Assembly: GCA_019187085.1 (NCBI GenBank)
Contig: JABARS010000008.1
Coordinates: 1-64,000 of the forward strand
DNA from: Pseudorhodoplanes sp.
Lineage (GTDB): Bacteria; Pseudomonadota; Alphaproteobacteria; Rhizobiales; Xanthobacteraceae
Reading direction: 5' to 3'
Length of the DNA stretch: 64,000 nucleotides
Each line of letters opens with the position of its first letter. Position 1 is the stretch's first letter. The notes beneath the pieces are model-generated. The model searched no databases, was not told where the DNA came from, and saw only the letters and a list, made by a program, of their open reading frames with translations. Made by a program: the position numbers and the translations under genes. This document shows positions 18,564 through 27,899 of this stretch, in pieces.

Positions 18564-21440
18564 ATGTCGCTCGTTCATGAAACCGATTACGGCACTCCGA
18601 AATCGAAGTCGGAAAAGACCGTCACGCTGACCATCGACGGCCAGCCAGTCACGGTGCCGGAAGGCACCTCGATCATGCGCGCGGCGATGGAGATGGGTAC
18701 GCAGATCCCCAAGCTCTGCGCGACCGACATGGTCGACGCCTTCGGCTCCTGCCGGCTGTGTCTCGTCGAGATCGAGGGGCGTCCGGGCACGCCGGCCTCC
18801 TGCACGACGCCGGTCGGTCCCGGTATGGTGGTGCGCACTCAGACCGACCGTCTCGCGCAGATCCGCCGCGGCGTGATGGAGCTTTACATTTCCGACCATC
18901 CGCTCGACTGCCTGACCTGTTCGGCGAACGGCGATTGCGAATTGCAGGACATGGCCGGCGCGGTCGGCCTGCGCGACGTGCGCTACGGCTATGAGGGCGA
19001 GAACCACGTCTTTGCGAAGAAGGACGGTGCGGCGAACCAGAACTTTCTGCCGAAGGACGAATCCAACCCGTATTTCACCTACGATCCGTCCAAATGCATC
19101 GTCTGCTCGCGCTGCGTGCGCGCCTGTGAGGAGACGCAGGGCACCTTCGCACTCACCATCGCGGGCCGCGGCTTCGACAGCCGCGTGTCGCCGGGCATGC
19201 AGGAAAGCTTCCTCGGTTCCGAATGCGTCTCCTGCGGCGCCTGCGTGCAGGCCTGTCCGACCGCGACGCTGAACGAGAAGAAGGTGATCGAGATCGGCAA
19301 GCCCGAGCATTCGGTGATCACGACCTGCGCCTATTGCGGGGTGGGCTGCGCCTTCAAGGCGGAGATGCGCGGCGAGGAACTCGTGCGCATGGTGCCCTAC
19401 AAGAACGGCGAGGCGAACCGCGGCCATTCCTGCGTGAAGGGACGCTTCGCCTGGGGCTATGCGACGCACAAGGAGCGCATCCTCAAGCCGATGATCCGCG
19501 CCAAGGCGACCGATCCCTGGAAGGAGGTGAGCTGGGAGGAGGCGATCAGCCACACGGCTTCCGAGTTCAAGCGCATCCAGAAGAAATACGGCAGGAACGC
19601 GGTCGGCGGCATCACGTCCTCGCGCTGCACCAACGAGGAGACCTTCCTCGTGCAGAAGCTGATCCGCGCCGGCTTCGGCAACAACAACGTCGATACCTGC
19701 GCGCGTGTCTGCCATTCGCCGACCGGCTACGGTCTCGGCCAGACCTACGGCACCTCGGCCGGCACGCAGAATTTCGACTCGGTCGAGGAGACCGACGTTG
19801 CCGTCATCATCGGCGCCAATCCGGCCGCCGCCCATCCGGTGTTCGCCTCGCGCCTGAAGAAGCGGCTGCGCCAGGGTGCCCGACTGATCGTGATCGATCC
19901 GCGCCGCACCGAGATGGTGCAGGGGCCGCATCTGGAGGCGGCCTATCATCTCGCGCTGCGTCCGGGCACGAACGTCGCGGTGGTGACCGCGCTTGCGCAC
20001 GTGGTCGTGACCGAGAAGCTCTACAACGAGAAATTCATCCGCGAACGCTGCGACTGGTCGGAATTCGAGCATTGGGCGGAGTTCGTTTCGCTGCCGAAGA
20101 ATTCGCCCGAAGAGGTCGCGAAAATTTCCGGCGTGCCGGCGGAGACGATCCGCGGCGCGGCGCGCCTCTATGCCACCGGCGGCAACGGCTCGATCTATTA
20201 CGGGCTCGGCGTCACCGAGCATTCGCAGGGCTCGACCGCGGTGATGGCGATCGCCAACCTGGCGATGTGCACCGGCAATATCGGCCGGCCGGGCGTCGGC
20301 GTGAACCCGCTGCGCGGCCAGAACAACGTGCAGGGCTCCTGCGACATGGGCTCGTTCCCGCATGAATTGTCGGGCTACCGTCACATCTCGCTCGACGAGC
20401 CGCGCCACCTGTTCGAGAAGGACTGGGGCGTGACGCTCGACCGGGAGCCGGGCCTGCGCATCAACAACATGCTGGATGCGGCGGTCGACGGCAGCTTCAA
20501 GGGCATCTACATCCAGGGCGAGGACATCCTGCAGTCGGACCCCGACACCACGCACGTGTCGGCAGGGCTCGAAGCGATGGAATGCGTTGTGGTGCAGGAC
20601 CTTTTCCTCAACGAGACCGCGCGCTTCGCCCATGTCTTCCTGCCGGGCTCGACCTTCCTGGAAAAAGACGGCACCTTCACCAACGCGGAACGCCGCATCC
20701 AGCGCGTGCGCAAGGTGATGGCGCCGAAGAACGGCTATGCCGACTGGGAGATCACTGTGATGCTCTCCAACGCGCTCGGCTATCCGATGCAGTACGAGCA
20801 CCCCTCCCAGATCATGGACGAGATCGCGCGGCTGACGCCGGGCTTCGCCAACGTCACCTACCAGATGCTGGACGAGCGCGGCTCGGTGCAGTGGCCGTGC
20901 AACGACAAGGCGCCGGAAGGCTCGCCGATCATGCACGTCAGCGGCTTCGTGCGCGGCAAGGGCAAGTTCATCGTCACCGAATATATCGCGACCGACGAGA
21001 AGACCGGCCCGCGCTTCCCGCTGCTGCTGACGACCGGGCGCATCCTGTCGCAATACAATGTCGGCGCGCAGACCCGCCGCACCGACAACTCGGTCTGGCA
21101 CCCCGAGGATCTTCTGGAAATCCACCCGCACGATGCCGAGCAGCGCGGCATCCGCGACGGCGACTGGGTGCGGCTGAAGAGCCGCGCCGGCGAGACGACG
21201 CTGCGCGCGCAGATCACCGACCGGGTGGCGCCGGGCGTGGTCTATACCACGTTCCATCATCCGGACACGCAGGCCAACGTGATCACGACCGATTTCTCGG
21301 ACTGGGCGACGAACTGCCCGGAATACAAGGTCACCGCCGTGCAGGTCTCGCCGTCGAACGGACCGTCGCGCTGGCAGGAGGAATACGAGGAGTTCTCGCG
21401 CCTCAGCCGCCGCATCGCGCCGCTGGAAGCGGCCGAGTGA
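18564..21440 (+). CDS. fdsA: NAD-dependent formate dehydrogenase alpha (molybdenum) subunit
   Basis: A 958-residue catalytic subunit. It has an N-terminal [2Fe-2S] domain (Cys52, 63, 66, 80), a His112-Cys116-Cys119-Cys125 cluster, two [4Fe-4S] sets around 178-231, and a further CAYCGVGC cluster from Cys255. The bis-MGD domain has the Mo-ligating Cys383 followed by His384 in CARVCHSPT. Cys rather than selenocysteine is encoded. The length and ligand positions closely follow the FdsA of Rhodobacter-type oxygen-tolerant formate dehydrogenases. The start follows TAGGAGAGACGCC. Confidence 0.96.
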   Translation: MSLVHETDYGTPKSKSEKTVTLTIDGQPVTVPEGTSIMRAAMEMGTQIPKLCATDMVDAFGSCRLCLVEIEGRPGTPASCTTPVGPGMVVRTQTDRLAQIRRGVMELYISDHPLDCLTCSANGDCELQDMAGAVGLRDVRYGYEGENHVFAKKDGAANQNFLPKDESNPYFTYDPSKCIVCSRCVRACEETQGTFALTIAGRGFDSRVSPGMQESFLGSECVSCGACVQACPTATLNEKKVIEIGKPEHSVITTCAYCGVGCAFKAEMRGEELVRMVPYKNGEANRGHSCVKGRFAWGYATHKERILKPMIRAKATDPWKEVSWEEAISHTASEFKRIQKKYGRNAVGGITSSRCTNEETFLVQKLIRAGFGNNNVDTCARVCHSPTGYGLGQTYGTSAGTQNFDSVEETDVAVIIGANPAAAHPVFASRLKKRLRQGARLIVIDPRRTEMVQGPHLEAAYHLALRPGTNVAVVTALAHVVVTEKLYNEKFIRERCDWSEFEHWAEFVSLPKNSPEEVAKISGVPAETIRGAARLYATGGNGSIYYGLGVTEHSQGSTAVMAIANLAMCTGNIGRPGVGVNPLRGQNNVQGSCDMGSFPHELSGYRHISLDEPRHLFEKDWGVTLDREPGLRINNMLDAAVDGSFKGIYIQGEDILQSDPDTTHVSAGLEAMECVVVQDLFLNETARFAHVFLPGSTFLEKDGTFTNAERRIQRVRKVMAPKNGYADWEITVMLSNALGYPMQYEHPSQIMDEIARLTPGFANVTYQMLDERGSVQWPCNDKAPEGSPIMHVSGFVRGKGKFIVTEYIATDEKTGPRFPLLLTTGRILSQYNVGAQTRRTDNSVWHPEDLLEIHPHDAEQRGIRDGDWVRLKSRAGETTLRAQITDRVAPGVVYTTFHHPDTQANVITTDFSDWATNCPEYKVTAVQVSPSNGPSRWQEEYEEFSRLSRRIAPLEAAE

Positions 21441-22261
21441 CGACGATGCAGCCGACCGACCGCGTTCCGTCCACCGCCTGGAAGCGGCATGTCCGCTCCG
21501 CGGGCGAGCGGACGATTCCGGAAGAGGTCGCGGTGTCGTTCACCTATAACGGCAGCTCTTACGCGGTGATGATGGCGACGCCGCAGGACCTCGATGACTT
21601 CGCCTACGGCTTCAGCCTGACCGAAGGCATCGTGTCGTCGGTGGATGAGATCGAGCGGCTGGCGGTGATCGAGGAGAAACTCGGCATCGAGCTGCGCATG
21701 TGGCTGAGCGCGCCGAGCGGGACGGCCTATGGCGAGCGCCGGCGCTATCTCGCGGGGCCGACCGGATGCGGCCTGTGCGGGATCGAATCGCTGTCGGAGG
21801 CGATGCGCGCCCCCAAGCAGGTCGAGAGCCGGGCGGTGTTCTCCCCCGATCACATCATGCGCGCGCTCGAGATGCTCGCGCCCGCCCAGACGCTCAACCG
21901 CCAGACGCATGCCGTGCATGCGGCCGCCTTCTTCACGCCCGCCCAGGGCCTGATCGCGCTGCGCGAGGATGTCGGCCGCCACAACGCGCTCGACAAGCTC
22001 GCGGGCGCGCTGGCGCGCAAGCGCATTTCGGCCGCCGACGGCTTCATCGTGTTCACAAGCCGCGTTTCGGTGGAAATGATCCAGAAGGCGGCCGCGATCG
22101 GCGTGCCGCTCGCGGTCGCGGTGTCGGCGCCGACCGCGCTTGCCGTACGGACGGCGGAGACCGCCGGCATCACCCTCGTTGCGGTCGCGCGCAGCGACGG
22201 TTTCGAGATGTTCACCCACACGCACCGTATCGTGACCGAGGCCGCTGCCCATGTCGCATGA
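21437..22261 (+). CDS. fdhD: FdhD-type sulfurtransferase (FdsC, copy 2)
   Basis: A 274-residue FdhD protein with TGCGLCGIES (catalytic Cys pair), LREDVGRHNALDKL and SAPTALAVRTAETAG. In fds operons this gene is fdsC and guards and sulfurates the bis-MGD cofactor for FdsA. GTG at 21437 overlaps the fdsA stop and has GGAAG 7 bases upstream. ATG at 21446 is an in-frame alternative. It is very similar to copy 1 at 15298, and each copy sits with its own molybdoenzyme. Confidence 0.94.
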   Translation: MTTMQPTDRVPSTAWKRHVRSAGERTIPEEVAVSFTYNGSSYAVMMATPQDLDDFAYGFSLTEGIVSSVDEIERLAVIEEKLGIELRMWLSAPSGTAYGERRRYLAGPTGCGLCGIESLSEAMRAPKQVESRAVFSPDHIMRALEMLAPAQTLNRQTHAVHAAAFFTPAQGLIALREDVGRHNALDKLAGALARKRISAADGFIVFTSRVSVEMIQKAAAIGVPLAVAVSAPTALAVRTAETAGITLVAVARSDGFEMFTHTHRIVTEAAAHVA

Positions 22262-22472
22262 GACCTCCGCCGACAAGCTCGTTTATATGGCGAACCAGAT
22301 CGGCAAGTTTTTCGCGAGCCAGGGCGCGGAGGAAGCGATCGACGGCACGCTCGTCCATATCCGCAAATTCTGGGATCCGCGCATGCGCAACGCCATCATC
22401 GCGCACCTGGATGCGGGCGGGGAGGGTCTCGATCCGCCGGTCAGGAAGGCGATCGAGCGTTTGCGGACCTAG
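22251..22472 (+). CDS. fdsD: Formate dehydrogenase delta subunit
   Basis: A 73-residue FdsD protein with LVYMANQIGKFFASQG followed by IRKFWDPRMRNAI, the pattern of this family. It overlaps the end of fdhD by 11 bases and completes the canonical fdsGBACD order. FdsD is needed for assembly of the heterotrimeric core in related enzymes, with no catalytic residues of its own. Confidence 0.92.
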   Translation: MSHETSADKLVYMANQIGKFFASQGAEEAIDGTLVHIRKFWDPRMRNAIIAHLDAGGEGLDPPVRKAIERLRT

Positions 22473-22523
22473 GGCGATCCAAGTCTATCCGGGATCGTCA
22501 TCCCGCTTTAGCGCTTTGTTTGA

Positions 22524-22568
22524 GCATGATCTTTTCCGAAAACCGCTTCGCACTTTTCGGGATCATGC
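22524..22568. repeat. Intergenic palindromic repeat (GCATGATC family), single copy
   Basis: A 45-bp imperfect palindrome bounded by GCATGATC and GATCATGC, with an internal CCGAAAA / TTTTCGG stem. Near-identical units occur three times at 59983-60140. It lies between fdsD and the converging fusion gene and supplies the fusion gene's stop codon (TGA within 22563-22565). It may serve as a transcript end. Confidence 0.8.
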
Positions 22569-23531
22569 TTTAGGTACGGCGTGCGTCCGCGTCGCCTGCA
22601 TCTCTTCCTGCATCGTCCGGAAATAATCCTCGTCGCGGTCGTTCTTGAAGCTCTTGCCGTATTCGGTTTCCGTCATCCCGATCCGCCAGTAGCCGATCGC
22701 CAGAATGCTCCTGCTGTCGAGCTTGCGCTCGTCGCGCACATAGGCGCGCAATTCGCGCATGGCCGCCGACTCGCAGCCGATCCAGGCGAAAATCCTCTCC
22801 GCGTCCGGCCAGGGGAAGGCGCGCACCGCATCCTGCAGCAGCGTCGCGCGTCCGGCGGCGACATCGCCGCGGTGCAGCCAGTGCACGCGCACGCCGGCCG
22901 GGCGGGCAAGACGCTGCTCCTCGCCGGCATCGGGGATTTCGATGAAAGCCTCGCCGCGGGCGTCCGCCGGCAGTTTCTCGAGAATGGCCGAAATGGCGGG
23001 AAGCGCCGTCTGGTCGCCGGCGAACAGATAGAAGTCGGCCGCGCTCACCGTGCGGCCGCCGGGGCCGCGCAGCACCTCGATGCGGTCGAACGGCGCGAGG
23101 TCGGGCTGCGTGCCGTAGATGCTCGACAGCGGCGCCGGCAGTCCGTCGATCTGGAACGTGTCGAACTCGAATCCGCGCGAGAAGACCGAGGAGCGGCCGC
23201 GGTCGTTCTGCAGCACCAGCAGGCCCGGAACGCGGCGCGCGGCCTCGTCGAGCGTGGTCAGATTCTGGTCCTCGATGCGCTGGCGCGTGACGACGCTCAC
23301 CGATTGCGGGATGGCGCGCAGCGGCTGCGCGTCCTTTCCGATCGTCACCTTGCCGGTGTAGCTGTCGGTGCCTTCGGTGGTGACGCCCTCGTTTTGTCCT
23401 TCGATGGTGATCGTCGGCAGGGACGGCGCCGCGCGATCCTGCGCGCGCGCTTCGGCTGCGACCAGCACCCATGCAGCGACCGTGCCAAGCAGCGCGCCCG
23501 ATCGCAGGAAACGGTTACTCGAATAAGACAT
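22563..23531 (-). CDS. In-frame fusion: TonB-dependent siderophore receptor plug joined to siderophore-interacting protein C-terminal domain
   Basis: A 322-residue open frame with two unrelated halves. Residues 1-31 are a signal peptide. Residues 60-158 are the plug of a FhuA/FecA-class siderophore receptor (AIPQSVSVVTRQRIEDQN, then VPGLLVLQNDRG, FQIDGLPA, and RIEVLRGP). From about residue 160 the sequence is the NAD(P)-binding half of a ViuB/SIP-type ferric-siderophore reductase (ADFYLFAGDQTALPAI, then IGCESAAMRELR, and IGYWRIGMTE). The receptor's beta-barrel and the reductase's FAD domain are both missing. The join falls at a shared Gly-Pro-Gly-type motif near 23050-23069, so a deletion between two neighbouring genes is the likely origin. 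It is probably non-functional. Confidence 0.85.
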   Translation of the reverse strand: MSYSSNRFLRSGALLGTVAAWVLVAAEARAQDRAAPSLPTITIEGQNEGVTTEGTDSYTGKVTIGKDAQPLRAIPQSVSVVTRQRIEDQNLTTLDEAARRVPGLLVLQNDRGRSSVFSRGFEFDTFQIDGLPAPLSSIYGTQPDLAPFDRIEVLRGPGGRTVSAADFYLFAGDQTALPAISAILEKLPADARGEAFIEIPDAGEEQRLARPAGVRVHWLHRGDVAAGRATLLQDAVRAFPWPDAERIFAWIGCESAAMRELRAYVRDERKLDSRSILAIGYWRIGMTETEYGKSFKNDRDEDYFRTMQEEMQATRTHAVPKA

Positions 23532-23720
23532 CCAAACCCCCAGTTCTTCCGAGGCGTTAAAGGCGCCTCATTCCCCGGGGCAGTTAAGGCGGCACGTGCA
23601 TTACATTCCATCAGAAATGCGTTTGCTCAGGAATAATAATCGTTTGCGCGGAAACCAAATCGAAATGGGCTAAAGAAATTGCTGAGAATTTAGCGAGGGC
23701 GTTCATGTCGATGTGCAGAG

Positions 23721-23752
23721 TTTAGAACGATCCAAAAATGCCAGTTTAGAAC
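23721..23752. promoter_or_regulatory. Two direct copies of an ICE/Irr-like half site
   Basis: The sequence CAGTTTAGAAC/GAGTTTAGAAC occurs twice, with TTTAGAAC at 23721-23728 and 23745-23752, 24 bp apart, between the fusion gene and the divergent AraC gene. TTTAGAA is the half site of the iron-responsive Irr (ICE) box of Rhizobiales, but here the two are in direct rather than inverted order, so this is only suggestive of iron control. Confidence 0.35.
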
Positions 23753-23817
23753 CAGCCTATTTCAAGTCTGACTGCGTTTGTTGACTCGCCCCGCAGGTGA
23801 ACTATTGCTGAAGCGCG

Positions 23818-24852
23818 ATGCAAGAGCCAAGGGATGATCCGGGAGTCGCAAGGCCAGCGACGTCGATGCGGCGCGTCGTCACGCACGCCGATCTGAAGAA
23901 GCTCGCCGACGTGAGCACGAGTCATTTCCAGCTCGTGGATCCAGCGCTCGCGGACGAGGCCGTGGTGCTGCGCGGCGACTTTTCGCAGCTCTGCCTGCGC
24001 GACGGCCTCTATCTGCACGCCACCGAAGTCCACGAATTGCACGACCTGAAAACCCAATCGGTGCAGGGGCCGAGCCTCACATTCTCGATCTTCCTGCAGG
24101 GCCGTATTTCCGCGCGCATCGGCGAGCGGAGATTTTCGCTCGGCCGCGGTGCCGAGCGGAGCTCCCAGCAGTTCGACGCAACCGCGATCAGCCGCGCGCG
24201 GCCGGAAACCTTCGTGCGCCAGTCGCGCACCGGCGCCCATATCCGCAAGGTCAATGTCACGGTGACGCCGGAATGGCTGGAGAATAGCGGGCTCGACGGC
24301 GCCGAGGACGCGGCGGCCGTGCGCAGGTTCGCACGTACCCATCTGGCGTTCGGCCGCTAGCGGCCGTCGCCGCGCACGATTTCGCTGGCCGAACAGATTT
24401 TGCGTCCGCCGGTCTTCGCGCCGGTGCTGCAGAATCTCTATCTCGAAAGCCGCGCCATCCAGATCGTGATCGAGGCGCTGCAGGTGATCAGCAAGTCGGA
24501 CGCGCCGCCCGGCCGCTACGCGCTGCGGCCGCGCGACTATCAGCGCGCCCGCGCCATCGGCGAATTCCTGCACGACAACTCGGACAAACCGATCACGCTC
24601 GATTCGATCGCGCGCGATTTCGGCATGAGCGTGAACACGCTGCAGCGGCTGTTTCACGCCGTCCACGGCAAGACCGTGTTCGAATATGTGCGCGCGCGCA
24701 ATCTCGAACGCGCCCGCGAGGCGCTCGAGCGCGACGGGATTTCGGTTGCGGAGGCGGCGTATCTGGCGGGCTATGGCAGCGCCGCCAATTTCGCGACCGC
24801 CTTCAAGCGCTATTTCGGAATTTCGCCGAAGAACGTGCGCGCCCAGCTTTGA
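23818..24852 (+). pseudogene. AraC family regulator (PchR-like), interrupted by an in-frame amber codon
   Basis: A single frame runs from ATG 23818 to the stop at 24852 except for TAG at 24358-24360. Upstream of it (180 codons) is the AraC/PchR sensor half (LTFSIFLQGRISARIGERRFSLG split across it). Downstream the same frame resumes at once with RPSPRTISLAEQILRPP and continues into two helix-turn-helix motifs (ITLDSIARDFGMSVNTLQR; VAEAAYLAGYGSAANF). Because the frame is unbroken, one point change made the stop, probably from a Trp codon. Such regulators sense ferric siderophores and control adjacent receptor genes. The adjacent receptor gene is also damaged. Confidence 0.85.
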
Positions 24853-24873
24853 GGCGTGTCGGGCACGTCGCCG

Positions 24874-25644
24874 CTAGCGGACGTTGAACCGCACCGGGAC
24901 CCCGAAGCTGAATTGGGAGCCGCCGACGTCCGGCGGTGGCGGCGGCAGCGGATTGGCGCGCTGGATCATGGCAAGGACCTCGCGGTCGAGCGCGCCCGAT
25001 CCGGAGCTGCGCGCCAGCGAATAGCCGGTCACGCGGCCGTTGCGGTCGATGCTGAAGCGAAGGACGGCGGTGCCGGTGGCGCCGCCCGCGTCGCCGGGAT
25101 AGCGCTTGTGGCGGTTGAGATGGGCGACGAGGGCGCTGCGCCAGCTCGCCTGCGACGCGGTGGAACTGGTGAGGCCGATGCGCGGCGCGGCGATGCGGGG
25201 CGCGCGCTTGGCCTTGATGCGCGGCGGCGCGGTGGTCTGCGGCGCAGGCGGATCCTTGTCCTTGCTGTCGGGCGCGGCCTTTGCGGTCTGCTTCTTGGGA
25301 TCGGGTTTCTTCCGGTCTTCCTTGGCGTCCTGGCGATCGAGTGCGACCTCGGGTTCGGGGACAGGGCTGTCGGGGATCGTCTCGGTCAGTTTCTTTTCGG
25401 GCTCCACCCGCATCGAGGGCGAGGACTGGCTCATCTCCGGGCCCGGCGCGATATCGGTCGGCTCGGCTTCGGGAGCGACCGGCAGCGGCGAGAGTTCGAC
25501 GAGGATCGGCGCGGCCGCGGGCTCGGCGAAGCTCTCGCTCTTTTTCCAGAGCAGCACCGCGCCGGCGACTGCCGCGTGCACGAACGCCACCGCAAGCGCG
25601 GCCAGCGACCAGCGCAGGACTTCATCCCTGAGGGATCGGGGCAC
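24874..25644 (-). CDS. tonB: TonB energy transducer
   Basis: A 256-residue TonB-type protein with an N-terminal membrane anchor (residues 12-33), a Pro/Lys/Glu-rich periplasmic linker (about 40-145) and a C-terminal TonB domain (about 165-256, SWRSALVAHLNRHKRYP, then GTAVLRFSIDRNGRVTGYSLARSSGSGALD split across it). It starts at GTG 25644 behind ATGAGGA and follows exbD by 12 bp. With ExbB-ExbD it powers TonB-dependent outer-membrane receptors, of which two intact ones lie in this window. Confidence 0.92.
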   Translation of the reverse strand: MPRSLRDEVLRWSLAALAVAFVHAAVAGAVLLWKKSESFAEPAAAPILVELSPLPVAPEAEPTDIAPGPEMSQSSPSMRVEPEKKLTETIPDSPVPEPEVALDRQDAKEDRKKPDPKKQTAKAAPDSKDKDPPAPQTTAPPRIKAKRAPRIAAPRIGLTSSTASQASWRSALVAHLNRHKRYPGDAGGATGTAVLRFSIDRNGRVTGYSLARSSGSGALDREVLAMIQRANPLPPPPPDVGGSQFSFGVPVRFNVR

Positions 25645-25656
25645 CGGTGAGCGTCC

Positions 25657-26121
25657 TCATCGCGCCGGCGCAGCCGCGGCGCCGCCGGGCGGCGTCGGCG
25701 CGGGAGCGCCTTCGAGGCCGACAAGGGCGATCTTGAGATAACCCGCGCGGCGCAGCGCGTTCATCACGTTCATCATCTCGCCATAGGCGACGGTCTTGTC
25801 CGCGCGCAGGAAGATGCGCTCCTGCCGGTCGCCGCCGGTGCGCTGGTCGAGCACGGCGGCGAGCTGGTCGGAGGTGACGCTGTCGTTGCCGACCGAAAGC
25901 GTCAGGTCCGGCCGGATGGTGAGGAACAGCGGGTCCTTGGGGCGGTTCTGCGGTTGCGCGGCGGAGGCCGGAAGCTCGACCAGCACGTCGACGGTCGAGA
26001 GCGGGGCGGCCACCATGAAGATGATGAGCAGCACCAGCATCACGTCGATGAACGGCGTGACGTTGATCTCGTGGGTTTCGGCGAGATCGTCGCTGCTGCT
26101 GTGATGGAGTTGCGCGCCCAT
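25657..26121 (-). CDS. exbD: Biopolymer transport protein ExbD
   Basis: A 154-residue ExbD with the proton-coupling Asp in NVTPFIDVMLVLLIIF (single N-terminal transmembrane helix, residues 20-42) and a periplasmic C-terminal domain. It begins 5 bp after exbB ends, in the order exbB-exbD-tonB. An Ala/Pro-rich tail of about 15 residues extends beyond the usual end. Confidence 0.95.
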   Translation of the reverse strand: MGAQLHHSSSDDLAETHEINVTPFIDVMLVLLIIFMVAAPLSTVDVLVELPASAAQPQNRPKDPLFLTIRPDLTLSVGNDSVTSDQLAAVLDQRTGGDRQERIFLRADKTVAYGEMMNVMNALRRAGYLKIALVGLEGAPAPTPPGGAAAAPAR

Positions 26122-26125
26122 CGGA

Positions 26126-26950
26126 TCACTCCGCGGCGGCGGCGCGTATCCCGCGCACGCGCGGGCCGGCCTGCGATTTGCGGTCGAGGTCGCGCGAGAG
26201 CAGGCGCAGGGTCTCGGCGGAGGCATCGGCCAGCATCTGCCGGTAGCGGCCGATGGAGCGGGCGAACACGTTATAGATGACGACGGCGGGGATGGCCGCG
26301 AACAGGCCGAGCGCGGTGGCCAGCAGGGCCTCGGCGATGCCGGGCGCGACGACCGCGAGGTTGGTGGTGTGGGCCTGCGAAATCCCGATGAAGCTGTTCA
26401 TGATGCCCCACACGGTGCCGAACAGCCCGACGAACGGGGCGGTGGCGCCGATGGTGGCGAGGAGGCCAGTGCCGCGGTTCATCGCGGCGGCCGCCTTCAC
26501 CTCGATGCGCGACAGCGAGATCGCCGCGCGTTCCTTCACGCCGTCGGCCGGAAGGTCGCCGGAGACCGCGGCCTCCTGGGTCGCGGCGGCGACGAGGCCG
26601 TGCACGGTCTTGCAGACGGCCTTGCGCGGCAGCTTCGCGTGCGCCTCGTCGAGGCTGCGCGCGGCGGCCAGCACCGCGTTGGCTTTGGCGGTGCGACGGC
26701 GCGCCGCCGAAAGCTCCCAGAACTTTGCGAGGAAGATCGTCCAGGTGAGGAAGGATGCGAAAAGCAGGCCGACGATGACGGCTTTCACGACGATGTCGGC
26801 GCCGAGGAACATGCCCCAGGGCGACAGGTCGCGCGGCAATGTCGCCTCGATATCCGGCACGCCGACACCAGGCTCGGATTGGGCCATCGCCGCGCCGCAG
26901 GTGAGGAGAGCGCAGAACGCCGTTGAAGCCGAGAGCAGGAGTCGTTGCAT
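26126..26950 (-). CDS. exbB: Biopolymer transport protein ExbB
   Basis: A 274-residue ExbB/TolQ-type protein with an N-terminal signal-like segment ([18 protein letters not shown]), the first transmembrane segment around 65-90, and the conserved [17 protein letters not shown] region near residue 185. It forms the proton channel with ExbD. The start at 26950 is the one that yields the signal-like N-terminus. An in-frame extension to 27001 is unlikely. Confidence 0.93.
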   Translation of the reverse strand: MQRLLLSASTAFCALLTCGAAMAQSEPGVGVPDIEATLPRDLSPWGMFLGADIVVKAVIVGLLFASFLTWTIFLAKFWELSAARRRTAKANAVLAAARSLDEAHAKLPRKAVCKTVHGLVAAATQEAAVSGDLPADGVKERAAISLSRIEVKAAAAMNRGTGLLATIGATAPFVGLFGTVWGIMNSFIGISQAHTTNLAVVAPGIAEALLATALGLFAAIPAVVIYNVFARSIGRYRQMLADASAETLRLLSRDLDRKSQAGPRVRGIRAAAAE

Positions 26951-27899
26951 GGTGACCGTCGTCGGTTGATTTCTTTCGTACGCTGTGCGTCGAGACCGCA
27001 TGCCTCTTGCGTGCCTCTTGGCGGAGCTTCTATCAGCGCCCGTGCATGCGGGTAAAGTACCGGGCCTCGCGCCGCATGGCTTTGACTTATTTCATGACGA
27101 CAGAGCGTCGTGGTCCGATGAAATTAACGCGTTATGCGTCTGCGTTCCAGCGGCGCGGGCTTTGCAATCGTCGCCAAGTGCTTTGCCAAGTGCTTTGAAT
27201 ACGGGCGTAATGAAGCCCTTGATTAGAATCTCTAAAAACTGTGGGCGATATATGGAGCGCATGATGGGCTCACATGACGCGCACAATAGAGACGTTCCAA
27301 TAGAGACGTTCCAATCGTTCTTGTCCCGGCCGCTCGGCGATCCTGCAATCCGTCCTGAACCGCGCGGAACGATGCGGCGCCGTTCGCGCGTGGCGACGAG
27401 GCTGCTGCCGTCAGCCTCGTGAAGACATGATCGTGAAGACATGGCACGAGACATGGCGCGTCGTCACCGCAAAGCATGTCATGCATGGGGTCGCGTTCTT
27501 CCTCGCACGTCCGAAGATGCATGGCTGTCGTCGAGGGAACGCGCCGGCCGATGACGTTGCATGCGAAGTGCGCGCGGCGCGGCTGGGAGGCATGTCGGGC
27601 CGGCATGCGATGCCGACATCGAGTCTCGCCGGCCACCGGAATTTGCGTTCGAGCGGCAGTAAATTGGGGGTGAGGCGACTGGAAAAGACAGTATCGATAA
27701 AAGCGCTCACAGCGAGACAATTGATCGTAGGTTCAGCAAAGCGGATTTGTCCCCGGCTTTCCGCGGCTGCGCTGCCGGGTCGCAGGCTTATGATGCGTAA
27801 ATTGGGACAAGATTATAAAGACTCGATTGCGAAGCGTCCGCACAATCGTTAAAAACCAAAACTGAATACGGCCGGAATGGCCAAATTGATGTTGCTGCG
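26951..27899. other. Gene-free interval of about 950 bp with several short tandem duplications
   Basis: No frame here has convincing coding character. It holds four adjacent-copy duplications: an 11-bp unit at 27001-27022, a 12-bp unit at 27173-27196 (exact), a 14-bp unit at 27285-27312 (exact) and a 14-bp unit at 27417-27444 (one mismatch). A small palindrome TTAGA-ATC-TCTAA at 27223-27235 resembles a shortened iron-control element. The interval must contain the promoters of exbB (leftward) and the DUF2946-like gene (rightward). Confidence 0.6.

Noticed and set aside
27427..27852. A 141-codon frame in the long interval before the copper receptor
   Set aside because: Composition is irregular, it overlaps a short tandem duplication, and a competing antisense frame is equally long. 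There is no ribosome binding site or motif.
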